A DNA stretch of 53,700 nt from Oscillospiraceae bacterium (lineage in GTDB: Bacteria; Bacillota; Clostridia; Oscillospirales; Oscillospiraceae), in NCBI GenBank assembly GCA_017469795.1, contig JAFUFT010000047.1:1-53700 (forward strand). The letters are read 5' to 3'. How positions within the stretch are numbered: position 1 is the first letter of the stretch; the number at the start of each line of letters is the position of its first letter. Below the pieces are notes generated by a model. It saw only the letters and a list, made by a program, of their open reading frames with translations. It searched no databases and had not been told where the DNA came from. Position numbers and translations under genes: made by a program. Positions 1 to 8,257 of the stretch are shown piece after piece.

Positions 1-444
1 AACCTGCTTGACGCTATCCTCATATCATCCTGCTCAGAGCGCCCTGTTGGACGCTTAGATTGCTATACCCTTTTCTTTGCTGTCTACCAATTCACAACTT
101 TTCTCGAAATCGGGGTTGACTTTTAATAGTTAGTCTTTCTGATTTGAGATTGAGATTGTTATGCTTGACATTGGAGCCTCCTTGTCTATAATGTGGTTGT
201 GCTTTCAATTCGATATGAAGTTCATTCACATCCAATTCAAGGCACAAGCCGGTAATCAGATTTCCTTCATTTTTTCCTTCAAAACAGAAAAAAACGCCTT
301 GATATACCCCGATACAGGGCAAAAAAAGGCGGTAATTAACAGCATGAAATAGAATATAAAAAGCAGGAAAAAGCCTTGAATTACAAGGGAACTGAAGGAA
401 AAAGATAGCATGGGATGGTACTCATCAAGATTATTGGGATGAAA
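1..444. other. AT-rich terminal arm of an integrated element, no convincing gene
   Basis: The stretch is much more AT-rich than the following genome and runs straight into a truncated tRNA. Short open frames exist on both strands (76 codons at 92-322 minus, 63 codons at 161-352 plus), but neither has a clear ribosome binding site or a family I recognise. The likely reading is the non-coding end of an island or phage that used the tRNA-Thr gene as its attachment site; the body of the element would lie to the left of the window. Confidence 0.5.
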
Positions 445-489
445 TTGGTAAGGATGAGGTCGCCAGTTCAAATCTGGCTAGCAGCTCCA
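445..489 (+). other. 3' half of tRNA-Thr(GGT): attachment-site remnant
   Basis: The segment starts at an anticodon loop TTGGTAA (445-451, anticodon GGT) and continues through the 3' anticodon stem GGATG, variable loop AGGTC, T stem GCCAG/CTGGC with loop TTCAAAT, acceptor strand TAGCAGC and an encoded CCA (487-489). It is closely similar to the 3' half of tRNA-Thr(GGT) as known from E. coli. The expected 5' half is absent: there is no CATCC stem before the loop and no GCTGCTA acceptor upstream. Tyrosine integrases often recombine in anticodon loops, so this is best read as the att copy left at the far end of an integrated element. It should not yield a tRNA. Confidence 0.8.
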
Positions 490-490
490 A

Positions 491-520
491 CGCCCCGGCC
501 GGTGGCCGGGGCGTTTTTTT
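491..520 (+). terminator. Intrinsic terminator of the original tRNA-Thr unit
   Basis: A perfect 10-bp stem (CGCCCCGGCC at 491-500 with 504-513) and a 3-nt loop are followed by seven T. It begins two bases after the CCA end of the tRNA fragment, so it is the native tRNA terminator. It now also separates the element from the convergent minus-strand genes. Confidence 0.9.
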
Positions 521-524
521 CATA

Positions 525-1184
525 TCAGGGATCCTGCGGGATCCCAGCAAGCCGCTGAACGGGCTTCTGCAGGATCGCCACGGCGCGGCCGGTTAACAGC
601 ATGGTGATCACCGTGCCGATCCCGATGCCGAAGAGCCTGCCGCGGAACAGGAGCCCGAGGGCGACAGAGATGAGAATGCTCACAAAATCCAGCAGGTTCT
701 TGCTCAAACCGAGACTCTTTCCGGTGCGGCGGGAAATGGCGCTGGCCAGACCGTCCGCCGGGTTCGGCACAAACTGTGCGCCTACGGTGAGGATGATCCC
801 GATGGCGGTGAGGACGATGGCCAGAATCAGCAGAAGCACCTGAACGGGAAACACTTCCGAACTCGGGAGAAACCGGTCGAAAAGACCGATAAAGGTGCTG
901 GTGAGGAGGCTGGCCAGCAGCTGAAAACACTGAACGGGATCAAACTCCCGCCGCAGGAGCAGCACCTGCACCGCGATCAGAAACACATAATAGATAAATG
1001 TCATGACGCCGAAGGGGATTCCGCTGAGGTCGGAGATGTTGTAGGCCACGGAGATCACCGGAGATGTGCCCAGATTTGTCTTGGAACTCATGGTGATTCC
1101 GCAGGCGAGAATCACGATGCCGGTCAGATAGATCGTCCATCTGCGTGGCGTGACCGAACGGAAAAAGTCAATCAGCTGTTTCAT
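525..1184 (-). CDS. YczE/YitT-like integral membrane protein
   Basis: This is a 219-residue polytopic membrane protein with about five to six hydrophobic segments. Family signatures are a GTSP motif near residue 39, an NPADGLASAI motif in the middle and a GIGIGT...GR motif near the C-terminus, as in YczE/DUF6198 proteins. The function of that family is not established; a transport role is often assumed. The start is preceded by GAGGTG. The gene begins 9 nt after the end of the EamA transporter gene, so the two are probably co-transcribed, and it ends against the tRNA-side terminator. Confidence 0.75.
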   Translation of the reverse strand: MKQLIDFFRSVTPRRWTIYLTGIVILACGITMSSKTNLGTSPVISVAYNISDLSGIPFGVMTFIYYVFLIAVQVLLLRREFDPVQCFQLLASLLTSTFIGLFDRFLPSSEVFPVQVLLLILAIVLTAIGIILTVGAQFVPNPADGLASAISRRTGKSLGLSKNLLDFVSILISVALGLLFRGRLFGIGIGTVITMLLTGRAVAILQKPVQRLAGIPQDP

Positions 1185-1193
1185 ATCCGCACC

Positions 1194-2057
1194 TCAGGTA
1201 TCCGCATATAACTGGGTTTCCTTCTGCTTTCCGTCCCAGATGCACCAGACTGTGATGGCGATGATGACGATGATACCGCCCATCAGCGCGAACGCCCCTG
1301 GCCGTTCCCCGTTGAAGATCAGCACCCAGACTGGGTTGAGGAGCGGCTCCACCGCCCCGAGCAGACAGCAGGCCAGAGCGGGACAGGTCCGGGAGGCCAG
1401 CACATAGAGCAGATAGGAGATGCCGAGCTGAAGGACACCCAGGGCCAGAATGGTCCCCGCGGTGACAGGGTTCATGACGGGTCTGGTGGTGATGACCGCC
1501 GGCAGGCCCACCAGGAACGCCACAGCCTGACCGATGACGATGGCGCTGAACCGCTCGTGCAGTTCCACGTTTCCCACTGTCATGTACATCCCCGCCATGA
1601 ACATCCCGGCGGCGATGGCGACGAAATTGCCGGCGATGGTGGAGGGACCCAGCTGATCCAGGAAGAACAGGGTGATCCCGCCCAGAACGATCAGGACCAC
1701 GGCCAGATCCGCCCGGCGGATCTTCTGCCTGAAGAACAGACCGGAGTAAATCAGGATGAAGACCGGCGCGGTGAACTGCAGGACGATGGCGTTGGCGGCG
1801 GTGGTGAGCTTGTTCGCCAGGGCGAAGCAGACGTAGGTGAATCCGGCCAGAACGCCTGCCAGGAGCGTTCTGCGGTTGAACACAAAGGAATAACGCTTAT
1901 ATCCCATATAGACGGCGATAGTGATTCCGGCAATCAGGCTTCGGAGACTTGCCACCGCGAAGCCGTTCCAGGGCAGGAGCTTGATGAAGATCCCCGCTGT
2001 GCTCCAGAGAATGGCGCAGGCCACCATCTGGAGAATTCCGATCTGTTCTTTCTTCAA
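1194..2057 (-). CDS. EamA/DMT-family transporter
   Basis: A 287-residue protein with roughly ten membrane segments arranged as two repeated EamA halves, typical of drug/metabolite transporter permeases. The substrate cannot be inferred. The start taken is a TTG at 2057 because GGGAGG lies about 10 nt before it; the first internal ATG (residue 11) has no comparable site. A good promoter lies upstream (2137-2165). It is the first gene of a two-gene unit with the YczE-like gene. An earlier reading as an amino-acid exporter is possible but not supported by any residue. Confidence 0.85.
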   Translation of the reverse strand: MKKEQIGILQMVACAILWSTAGIFIKLLPWNGFAVASLRSLIAGITIAVYMGYKRYSFVFNRRTLLAGVLAGFTYVCFALANKLTTAANAIVLQFTAPVFILIYSGLFFRQKIRRADLAVVLIVLGGITLFFLDQLGPSTIAGNFVAIAAGMFMAGMYMTVGNVELHERFSAIVIGQAVAFLVGLPAVITTRPVMNPVTAGTILALGVLQLGISYLLYVLASRTCPALACCLLGAVEPLLNPVWVLIFNGERPGAFALMGGIIVIIAITVWCIWDGKQKETQLYADT

Positions 2058-2136
2058 AGATTGTTCGCCTCCCGCATGGAGACGGTTCTGCGGAAAAGCA
2101 TTTCACGAAAGACGCTCCAGTGCATGATTATGCCAT

Positions 2137-2165
2137 ATTATACTCTGCACAAACAGGATTTTCAA
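2137..2165 (-). promoter_or_regulatory. Sigma-70-type promoter for the EamA/YczE unit
   Basis: On the minus strand, TTGAAA (2160-2165) and TATAAT (2137-2142) are separated by 17 nt, about 80 nt upstream of the transporter start. Confidence 0.75.
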
Positions 2166-2200
2166 CCGCCACGTTTGGTTTTGTAAATGGAGGGCCGGAC

Positions 2201-2229
2201 TTGTGCCGTCGACCGGATTGCGTTATAAT
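2201..2229 (+). promoter_or_regulatory. Sigma-70-type promoter for the thioesterase/tannase unit
   Basis: TTGTGC (2201-2206) and a perfect TATAAT (2224-2229) are 17 nt apart. Predicted transcription starts near 2236, 42 nt before the thioesterase ATG. It is divergent from the EamA promoter, with a gap of 35 bp. Confidence 0.7.
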
Positions 2230-2277
2230 AACGCTACAGGCACGGAAAAGGATGTCTTCAAGACAGGAGGAATCAGA

Positions 2278-2664
2278 ATGCAGATCGGGATCAGGGGAAA
2301 ACAGGAGATGACGGTCACGGCGGACAAAACCGCAGCGGCCATCGGCAGCGGGGAACTGGCAGTGCTGGCTACCCCGGCCATGATCGCGCTGATGGAGGAG
2401 ACCGCATGGAAAAGTGTCGCCGGGGAATTGGAACCGGGCATGGGGACCGTGGGCACAAAGGTATCCGTTGAGCATACGGCGGCCACATCCGTCGGGAACA
2501 CGGTCTGGTGTGAAACGGAGCTAGTGGAGGTGGACCGGCGGAGGCTGGTCTTCCGGGCAAGGATGTATGACAGGGCCGGTGAGATCGGCAGCGGCATCCA
2601 TGAGCGGTTCATCGTACGGAATGCCGGTTTTCAGGAAAAGGCGGAGGCCCGGGGAGAGGCATAG
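2278..2664 (+). CDS. FlK-like hotdog-fold acyl-CoA thioesterase
   Basis: A 128-residue protein of the family that contains fluoroacetyl-CoA thioesterase FlK. A TPAM motif (residues 32-35), a glutamate at 40 and a histidine at 66 have the same spacing as the FlK catalytic Thr42, Glu50 and His76, so an active thioesterase is likely; fluoroacetyl-CoA itself is not implied. AGGAGG precedes the ATG at 2278; a longer frame from 2203 lacks a binding site. It is probably co-transcribed with the tannase-like gene 97 nt downstream, which suggests handling of an acyl-CoA formed from a released aromatic or acyl group. That link is inference. Confidence 0.75.
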   Translation: MQIGIRGKQEMTVTADKTAAAIGSGELAVLATPAMIALMEETAWKSVAGELEPGMGTVGTKVSVEHTAATSVGNTVWCETELVEVDRRRLVFRARMYDRAGEIGSGIHERFIVRNAGFQEKAEARGEA

Positions 2665-2761
2665 TTATTCAGTTTTGGAATGAAACAGAAGGAAAGTAGA
2701 ATTGCGCAAACCGGATGAGTTTTCTAAAATAGAACTATCCATGATACCAAGGGGGGTACTT

Positions 2762-4249
2762 ATGCCGGAAAACAAACTGCATTTCCCGCAGAATGATTAC
2801 ACCCGGGAGACGGCTGAAGCCCGCACGAAGGACGGGGTAAAACAGGTGGTCTACCGAGCCTATGAACACATTCCGTATGTGACGAAACCGGTGGACCTGG
2901 AATATCAGAGCCTGGATATCTGGGTTCCGGAGACCGTTGACGGTGTGCCGGTGGATACGAAAAACGCGCCGATCCTGTTTGTGATCGGCGTGGGAGGCTA
3001 TATGTCCTGCAACAACTATCACAAGGGCATGATGCCCGGTGGTCCGGGCGGCCCCGGAGGACCCGGTGGCCCCGGAGGACCCGGCGGTCCCGGCGGTCCC
3101 GGCGGTCCCATGCTGCCGGGACTTGGCGGCGCGGAGGGCCCCGGAGAGAACAAGGCTCTGGCCATGAGCTACGGATTTGTGATCGTTGCACCAGGATGCC
3201 GGGGCAGAGACTGCCAGGCGGCGGACGGCGCCTACTTCGGCAAAGCGCCTGCTGCCATTGTGGATCTGAAGGCCGCAGTGCGGTACCTCCGGGAGATGGG
3301 GGACGCCATTCCCGGCAACAAGGAGCGGATCCTCTCCACCGGCGGCAGCGCCGGCGGCGCGCTGTCCTGTCTGCTTGCTGCCTCCGGCAACCATCCGCTT
3401 TTTGAGACATATCTCCAAGCGATCGGCGCAGCGGAGCAGCGGGACGACATCTTTGCCTCCTGCTCCTTCAGCCCCATCATCGATCTGGAGCATGCCGACG
3501 GCGGCTATGAGTGGCAGTATGGCTCCATCCCCTGCGGCGGCGCGGCCACCGGCCCCATCCGGATCGTTCCGGGCATGGTGGATCAGACACTGTCTCAGGA
3601 GCTTGCGGCGCAGTACCGTGCCTATCAGGATGAGCTGGCCCTCACCGGCCGGGACGGGTTCGGCCCCGTGACCGGGGAAAACCTGCAGGACTATCTGCTG
3701 TCGGCCTATCTGATCCCCGAGGCCAAACGCTATATCTCCGCCCTTGCGCCCGCGGAGCGGGAGACCTATCTGGCCGAACGGCCCTGGATCCATTATGAGG
3801 ACGGAAACGTGAAGTTTACCTGGGAGGATTTCCTGCAATATGACGGCCGCATGAAGGGACTGCCTGCCTTCGACGATTTCGCCAAGGAGATGGCGGAGCC
3901 GGATCTCTTCGGCACGGAAACTGTCAAGACCCGCCACTTCACCGCCTTCTCCAAGGCCCATGATCCCAGTGAGTCTGACGACGTCATCGACGAGGCTCTC
4001 GAGACGGTCATCCACATGATGAATCCCTACTATTTCGTGCGGACCGGAAATCCCGGCTGCGCGGGGCACTGGTGGATGCGCTACGGCGCACGGGATCGGG
4101 ACACCTCCATTCCGGTGTTCACCAATCTGGCGACGCTGCTGGAGAACCGAGGGAAGGACGTCAACGCCCGGTTGGTCTGGGACGGCGGCCACTGCGCCGA
4201 CGACGATCCGGACGGCGTGATGATCTGGATGCAGGAGCTGAGTAAATAA
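2762..4249 (+). CDS. Tannase subtype-B-like alpha/beta-hydrolase with a Gly-Gly-Pro tract
   Basis: A 495-residue esterase-like protein without a signal peptide, so cytosolic. It shows GGSAGG (194-199, nucleophile Ser196), an RDRDTS segment (Asp445 or Asp447) and WDGGHC (His477). The Asp445-His477 spacing of 32 equals that of Asp419-His451 in Lactobacillus TanLp1, and [17 protein letters not shown] is characteristic of bacterial tannases that cleave gallate esters. Unusual is a run of eight GGP triplets at residues 93-116, in the region between the oxyanion loop and the next strand. The start at 2762 follows AGGGGGG; a TTG 60 nt upstream is in frame but has no site. A strong terminator follows. 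Galloyl or other aryl ester substrates are plausible; other ester hydrolases of this fold cannot be excluded. Confidence 0.75.
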   Translation: MPENKLHFPQNDYTRETAEARTKDGVKQVVYRAYEHIPYVTKPVDLEYQSLDIWVPETVDGVPVDTKNAPILFVIGVGGYMSCNNYHKGMMPGGPGGPGGPGGPGGPGGPGGPGGPMLPGLGGAEGPGENKALAMSYGFVIVAPGCRGRDCQAADGAYFGKAPAAIVDLKAAVRYLREMGDAIPGNKERILSTGGSAGGALSCLLAASGNHPLFETYLQAIGAAEQRDDIFASCSFSPIIDLEHADGGYEWQYGSIPCGGAATGPIRIVPGMVDQTLSQELAAQYRAYQDELALTGRDGFGPVTGENLQDYLLSAYLIPEAKRYISALAPAERETYLAERPWIHYEDGNVKFTWEDFLQYDGRMKGLPAFDDFAKEMAEPDLFGTETVKTRHFTAFSKAHDPSESDDVIDEALETVIHMMNPYYFVRTGNPGCAGHWWMRYGARDRDTSIPVFTNLATLLENRGKDVNARLVWDGGHCADDDPDGVMIWMQELSK

Positions 4250-4254
4250 ACCAG

Positions 4255-4287
4255 GGAACCGCCTCCGGCAGGGGGCGGTTCCTTTTT
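4255..4287 (+). terminator. Intrinsic terminator after the tannase-like gene
   Basis: A 9-bp stem GGAACCGCC/GGCGGTTCC (4255-4263 with 4274-4282) is followed by five T, six bases after the stop codon. Confidence 0.85.
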
Positions 4288-4318
4288 CGCAAAAGTCGGA
4301 TTGGGATCGGGGATTTCC

Positions 4319-4347
4319 TTGACGCATATCCGGCGGTTTGTTATAAT
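4319..4347 (+). promoter_or_regulatory. Strong promoter of the GMP synthase gene
   Basis: TTGACG (4319-4324) and TATAAT (4342-4347) are 17 nt apart; the predicted start near 4354 leaves a short leader of about 26 nt before the ATG, with AGGAGGAG in it. No room remains for a purine riboswitch. Confidence 0.85.
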
Positions 4348-4379
4348 AATCTCACAAAAAATGACAGGAGGAGACAGCG

Positions 4380-5363
4380 ATGGATACTAACGTACGGCCC
4401 GAAACCATGGAGCGCATTACTACGCCCGAACTGGCCCGGACATTTATTGCCGAGCAGATCGCGGCGCTACAGGCGCAGATCGGAGACAAGAAGGTGCTTT
4501 TGGCGCTGTCCGGCGGCGTGGATTCTTCCGTCGTGGCGGCACTGCTGATCAAGGCGGTGGGCAAGCAGCTGGTGTGTGTTCACGTGAATCACGGCCTGCT
4601 CCGCAAGGGTGAGCCGGAACAGGTCGTCGACGTGTTCCGGAATCAGATGGACGCCAACCTCATCTATGTGGACGCAGTGGACCGGTTCCTGGACAAGCTG
4701 GCCGGCGTCAGCGACCCGGAGACCAAGAGGAAGATCATCGGCGCGGAGTTCATCCGGGTGTTTGAGGAAGAGGCCCGGAAACAGTCCGATATCAAATTCC
4801 TGGCCCAGGGAACCATCTATCCGGACATTCTCGAGAGCGCAGACGGCATCAAGGCCCATCACAATGTGGGCGGTCTGCCGGAGGATCTGCAGTTTGAACT
4901 GGTGGAGCCGGTGAAGCTCCTGTATAAGGACGAGGTCCGCGTCGTGGGTAAGGAACTGGGCCTGCCGGACAACATGGTCTACCGTCAGCCCTTCCCGGGT
5001 CCGGGGCTCGGCGTTCGCTGCCTGGGCGCCATCACCAGAGACCGGCTGGAAGCGTTGCGGGAGTCCGACGCTATCCTGCGGGAGGAATTCGCGAAGAACG
5101 GCCTTCAGGGCAAGGTGTGGCAGTATTTCACCATCGTGCCGGACTTCAAGTCCACCGGCATCCGGGACGGCAAGCGGACCTTTGACTGGCCGGTGATCAT
5201 CCGTGCCGTCAACACCCGGGACGCTGTCACTGCCACGGTGGAGGACGTGCCCTTCCCGCTGCTGCAGCACATCACCGCCCGGATCACAGCGGAGGTCCCC
5301 GGCGTCAACCGGGTCCTGTACGACCTGACGCCAAAACCAAGCGGCACGATCGAGTGGGAGTGA
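4380..5363 (+). CDS. guaA: GMP synthase, ATP-pyrophosphatase and dimerisation domains only
   Basis: A 327-residue protein matching the C-terminal part of GuaA, which aminates XMP to GMP with ATP and ammonia. The P-loop-like SGGVDSS lies near residues 44-50; PFPGPGLGVRCLG, the VWQYFTIVPDFKSTGIRDG segment and the C-terminal KPSGTIEWE are all typical. The roughly 190-residue class I glutamine amidotransferase domain found at the N-terminus of most bacterial GuaA is missing. This is a clean start (promoter, AGGAGG, ATG), not a truncation scar, so the protein resembles the two-subunit archaeal GuaAa/GuaAb arrangement. A separate amidotransferase subunit must be encoded elsewhere, or ammonia is used directly. 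Confidence 0.9.
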   Translation: MDTNVRPETMERITTPELARTFIAEQIAALQAQIGDKKVLLALSGGVDSSVVAALLIKAVGKQLVCVHVNHGLLRKGEPEQVVDVFRNQMDANLIYVDAVDRFLDKLAGVSDPETKRKIIGAEFIRVFEEEARKQSDIKFLAQGTIYPDILESADGIKAHHNVGGLPEDLQFELVEPVKLLYKDEVRVVGKELGLPDNMVYRQPFPGPGLGVRCLGAITRDRLEALRESDAILREEFAKNGLQGKVWQYFTIVPDFKSTGIRDGKRTFDWPVIIRAVNTRDAVTATVEDVPFPLLQHITARITAEVPGVNRVLYDLTPKPSGTIEWE

Positions 5364-5448
5364 GCTGAATGTTCAGTGACACTCACGATGAGCCTGAAAA
5401 TGACAAAATCGTTGAGCTTCTAACGGCCTAAAAACATAGTTTCAAAAC

Positions 5449-5490
5449 AAGCCTTGTGCATTGGAAAAATCCAGTGCATGAGGCTTTTTT
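5449..5490 (+). terminator. Intrinsic terminator after guaA
   Basis: An imperfect long stem (about 5449-5465 with 5470-5486: AAGCCT...GTGCA...TGCA...AGGCTT) is followed by TTTT, 85 nt after the guaA stop. Confidence 0.8.
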
Positions 5491-6041
5491 GTACCCTTAC
5501 GTCTTGTAAAACTCCCCAGCTTATGATTGAAAACCGAACCAACCACAACCGGCCAAATCCCCGCATAAATCAAGGAATTTGGGAGAATAGGGACGGATCA
5601 GGTTGGTGCCCCGTGAGAGTGATGGATCGTGGTGGATCGTGGTGGAGAGATCGTGATGGGATTTGGTGGATTGTGGGAGGATGGAACGAAAAGCCGACCC
5701 GTAAAATGACGTCCAAAGAACTTGTCACTTTTCGACGAAATCACGATCAACCATTTTGTCACTCAATATAGTGAAATCGGGAGGACAGAACTTGGGGGAA
5801 ATCAGGAGGAACGAGAAAATGTAGGAAACCCAAGGGGTTTAGCGGTTGAGCATTCGCCAAAGTTCACGCCAATTTCTTACTTTTGGCGCCAATTTTCACT
5901 TTTGGCGAAATTGGCTCAACTTTTAGCAATGGTTTTGGCGAAATAAAAGGAGGAAACATATGAGACGTAAAGGGTAGGAGTAAAGCTTAAGAGTGTTGCC
6001 CCACGGAGAAACAATGCAGCGCATGGAGGCAATTATCTCAC
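5491..6041. other. AT-rich non-coding stretch with short repeats and a stub reading frame
   Basis: No convincing gene is present. There are tandem-like copies of GGATCGTGGT around 5624-5645 and three copies of TTTTGGCG between about 5880 and 5940. An AAAGGAGG site precedes an ATG at 5960 whose frame closes after five codons (MRRKG). Composition is AT-rich compared with both flanks. This looks like the eroded control region of a lost mobile or phage gene. Open frames of 105 and 74 codons (5454-5771 and 5722-5946, plus) show no family resemblance. Confidence 0.4.
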
Positions 6042-7913
6042 CTATAATGATGCGTGTGCAGATAAAGGAAATGTGTATGATACCGTAGACGAAACGGCCG
6101 TACCGATACGCTCTATCAGCGCAAAGACACCACCGGTAAGCGGGCGAAAAACAGAGATGCCAAATTGTGCATCCAACGCCTCATAGCCATAAAGGATGGA
6201 CGAAAGTGCCATCTCATTGCTGCTCAGTACCGCGCAAAACAGCGCGATAGAAAACGCCAGCATCAAAGAGCGGACCGCCCGCCCCGTAATGTCAGTCCGG
6301 CGGGTCAGGAGTCCTCCTGCCAGCAGGAACAGACAGAGAATAAAGATACCCTGCCGTAAGCTTCCCATGCCCTCTGCCAACCGGCCCAGAAGGAGGAATC
6401 CCACCCCGCAGCCAAGAAAGAGCCAGCACTTTTTATTCCAGTAGTGCAGGTATTCCTTTGTAAAGCCGCTGTCGTAAGAAGGATCTTTGAATTTCTCGAT
6501 AATCAGTTGGACCCCAGTAACGGCCGAAGCAATTAAAAATCCTGCGGTAAAAGCCTGACACGCAATCCCGATGCCGATCAGCGCAATCAGGGCATTGGCC
6601 GCCAGAAACCCATAGAGAATCGCGCACTTGCGTCCTTCCGTTGCGTAATAGGAGTTTCTGCGCTTTGCAAAGTTTACATGCAACACCTGGATCACGGGGA
6701 AGAGACAAAACAGGATCAAGCTGGGCTTGCTCAAATCTCCATAGCAGCAGTACTGCATCCCGAAGGAAAAGACAAAGCAGGCGGCCACCTCCGGAAAGCC
6801 GATACACTCCGAATGCCGGAGTCCCAACCAGAGACCGAAAACGCCTAAAGTCAAAAGGAAGATGTGGCCGAACTCCATGGAGATACCGCCTGCACCGGTC
6901 CCAAGTAATCCCAACAGGATCCACAACACCAGAAACAGTCCGTCTGCCCACATTTGAGGGAAAGGTGCCTGTTTTGCCGCTACAGCTGTAAGCCGGTCGC
7001 CCAGTGAGAGCCGTAGCCGTCTGCGCTCCATATCCTGCTGTTCTTTTCTGGCCGCAGTCCAATCCATGATTCTTCCAAGCTCCGCCTCTGGAAGAGCTGC
7101 AAAGCGGGCGGAACTCATTTCGATCTTATTCCTGCTCAACATGAGGTCGATCAGACCCAAATTGCAGCTGTCGGTCACGTCTCTCCACTGAATTCCCGTA
7201 CCGCTGAAGGACTTTGGCCCATAGTAGGACCGTTCCTCTCCGTACCAGCAGAGCCCGTATTCCGTCAGAATGTTGTAAGACTCGTCCTCGCGTTCCTGAT
7301 TGCCCTTGGCAGATGTCTCGCAGGTCCGCTGCAGCTGCCAGTATTGGGCTCGATCCGCCGTGCCGTCAAACTTTACCTGACGGCCCTTCAGAAGTTGAGC
7401 GGCGTAATACAGATATTGCCGGCGACGCTCTCCCTCCAGATTTGCAGTTTCCAGCTTTCTCAGATCCGCGGCAGTTACGGATGTGTAGCTGCCTTTATCC
7501 TGCCAGGGTCCTTGGTTTACCGTACTCGAACTGGGTGTATATGCCTGCTGCCATGATCCAAAGATACCGCTCTCCTGGCCCAAAGAAGTGCTATATGGGG
7601 ATCTTTCGTGGTATGTTGTATAACCGTCATCCAATAAGTTCTTGTAAGTCCGGCTCTTGCTGCCGTCCTCATGATAAGTGGTGACTCCATCGTCAAAAAG
7701 GTTCCGATAGCTCTTGCTCTTGGTGCCGTCCTCGTGATAGGTGGTAACGCCATCGTCAAGAAGGTTCCGGTAGCTCTTGCTCTTGGTGCCGTCCTCGTGA
7801 TAGGTGGTAACACCATCGTCGAAAAGATTCTTATAGCTCTTGCTCTTGGTGCCGTCTTCATGATAGGTAGTGGATCCGTCATCGAATAGATTCTTATAGG
7901 TTTTGTCAGCCAT
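6042..7913 (-). CDS. Polytopic membrane protein with five N-terminal YKNLFDDG repeats
   Basis: I do not recognise a named family. The 623-residue protein opens with five near-identical 21-residue units (residues 5 to about 105; core YKNLFDDGVTTYHEDGTKS), followed by a Ser/Gly/Gln-rich linker. A soluble charged region then runs from about 150 to 340. About eight to ten hydrophobic segments occupy residues 350-615. There is no signal peptide before the repeats, so they should face the cytoplasm or be exposed from an internal-signal membrane protein. The start at 7913 follows GAGGTGG; the in-frame extension to 8099 has no site and crosses a good promoter (8008-8036). It is a single-gene unit. 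The repeat motif recalls tyrosine- and acid-rich surface repeats of other Firmicutes proteins of unknown function. Confidence 0.7.
   Translation of the reverse strand: MADKTYKNLFDDGSTTYHEDGTKSKSYKNLFDDGVTTYHEDGTKSKSYRNLLDDGVTTYHEDGTKSKSYRNLFDDGVTTYHEDGSKSRTYKNLLDDGYTTYHERSPYSTSLGQESGIFGSWQQAYTPSSSTVNQGPWQDKGSYTSVTAADLRKLETANLEGERRRQYLYYAAQLLKGRQVKFDGTADRAQYWQLQRTCETSAKGNQEREDESYNILTEYGLCWYGEERSYYGPKSFSGTGIQWRDVTDSCNLGLIDLMLSRNKIEMSSARFAALPEAELGRIMDWTAARKEQQDMERRRLRLSLGDRLTAVAAKQAPFPQMWADGLFLVLWILLGLLGTGAGGISMEFGHIFLLTLGVFGLWLGLRHSECIGFPEVAACFVFSFGMQYCCYGDLSKPSLILFCLFPVIQVLHVNFAKRRNSYYATEGRKCAILYGFLAANALIALIGIGIACQAFTAGFLIASAVTGVQLIIEKFKDPSYDSGFTKEYLHYWNKKCWLFLGCGVGFLLLGRLAEGMGSLRQGIFILCLFLLAGGLLTRRTDITGRAVRSLMLAFSIALFCAVLSSNEMALSSILYGYEALDAQFGISVFRPLTGGVFALIERIGTAVSSTVSYTFPLSAHASL
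7599..7901 (-). repeat. Five tandem 63-bp coding repeats
   Basis: The 5' end of the membrane-protein gene consists of about five copies of a 63-bp unit with near-identical DNA. The two middle copies differ at only a few bases, while the fifth (YKNLLDDGYTTYHE) is the most diverged. The low DNA divergence suggests recent duplication or conversion, and the copy number may vary between strains. Confidence 0.85.
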
Positions 7914-8007
7914 TGCTTCCACCTCGCGGTTATGTTTTGCAGCATGGAATTTCTCTTGGATCGGCAGGCGCGGAAGTACGATCTGTACGCGCAACCATTT
8001 TAAACGT

Positions 8008-8036
8008 ATTTTACTCGATGCAATTGCAATCGTCAA
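8008..8036 (-). promoter_or_regulatory. Promoter of the repeat membrane protein gene
   Basis: On the minus strand, TTGACG (8031-8036) and TAAAAT (8008-8013) are 17 nt apart, giving a leader of about 88 nt before the ATG at 7913. Confidence 0.7.
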
Positions 8037-8161
8037 CGCAAAACGAAGAAAGGGCAGGGAATCCGGACGTTGGTGTTCAAGGTTGCGCATAGTCAGCACT
8101 GTCGATTAGCTGCCTGATTATGATGGCCTGGAGCAGGAAATCCAGTGATAGGTACATAATG

Positions 8162-8223
8162 ATACAAACAAAAGGAGCGACGCAGGATGGCAAAACAGCC
8201 TGCGTCGCTCCTTTTGTTTGTAT
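8162..8223. terminator. Bidirectional terminator with a perfect 25-bp stem
   Basis: Two 25-nt arms (8162-8186 and 8199-8223) pair perfectly around a 12-nt loop. A GC-rich core (GGAGCGACGCAGG) is flanked by A-rich and T-rich tracts, so either strand gives a stem followed by T residues. It lies 35 bp downstream of the minus-strand flavoenzyme gene. Confidence 0.85.
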
Positions 8224-8257
8224 TAGATGTCGTTTCCGGAGAAGATATGATGCTCGT

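Noticed and set aside
3042..3110. The GGP tract as a collagen-like domain
   Set aside because: Collagen needs Gly at every third residue with X and Y variable over long stretches; here the unit is Gly-Gly-Pro, only 24 residues, inside a cytosolic esterase fold.
2735..4327. A 530-codon minus-strand frame opposite the tannase-like gene
   Set aside because: It is antisense to a gene with clear catalytic motifs, has no ribosome site or family similarity, and is an artefact of GC-rich codon use.
4252..4379. A leftover of the GuaA amidotransferase domain upstream of guaA
   Set aside because: The interval contains only a terminator, a promoter and a Shine-Dalgarno sequence; no class I amidotransferase motif is found in any frame.
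6606..8036. The 63-bp repeats as a CRISPR array
   Set aside because: The units are contiguous, in one coding frame, without distinct spacers, and encode a repeated peptide.
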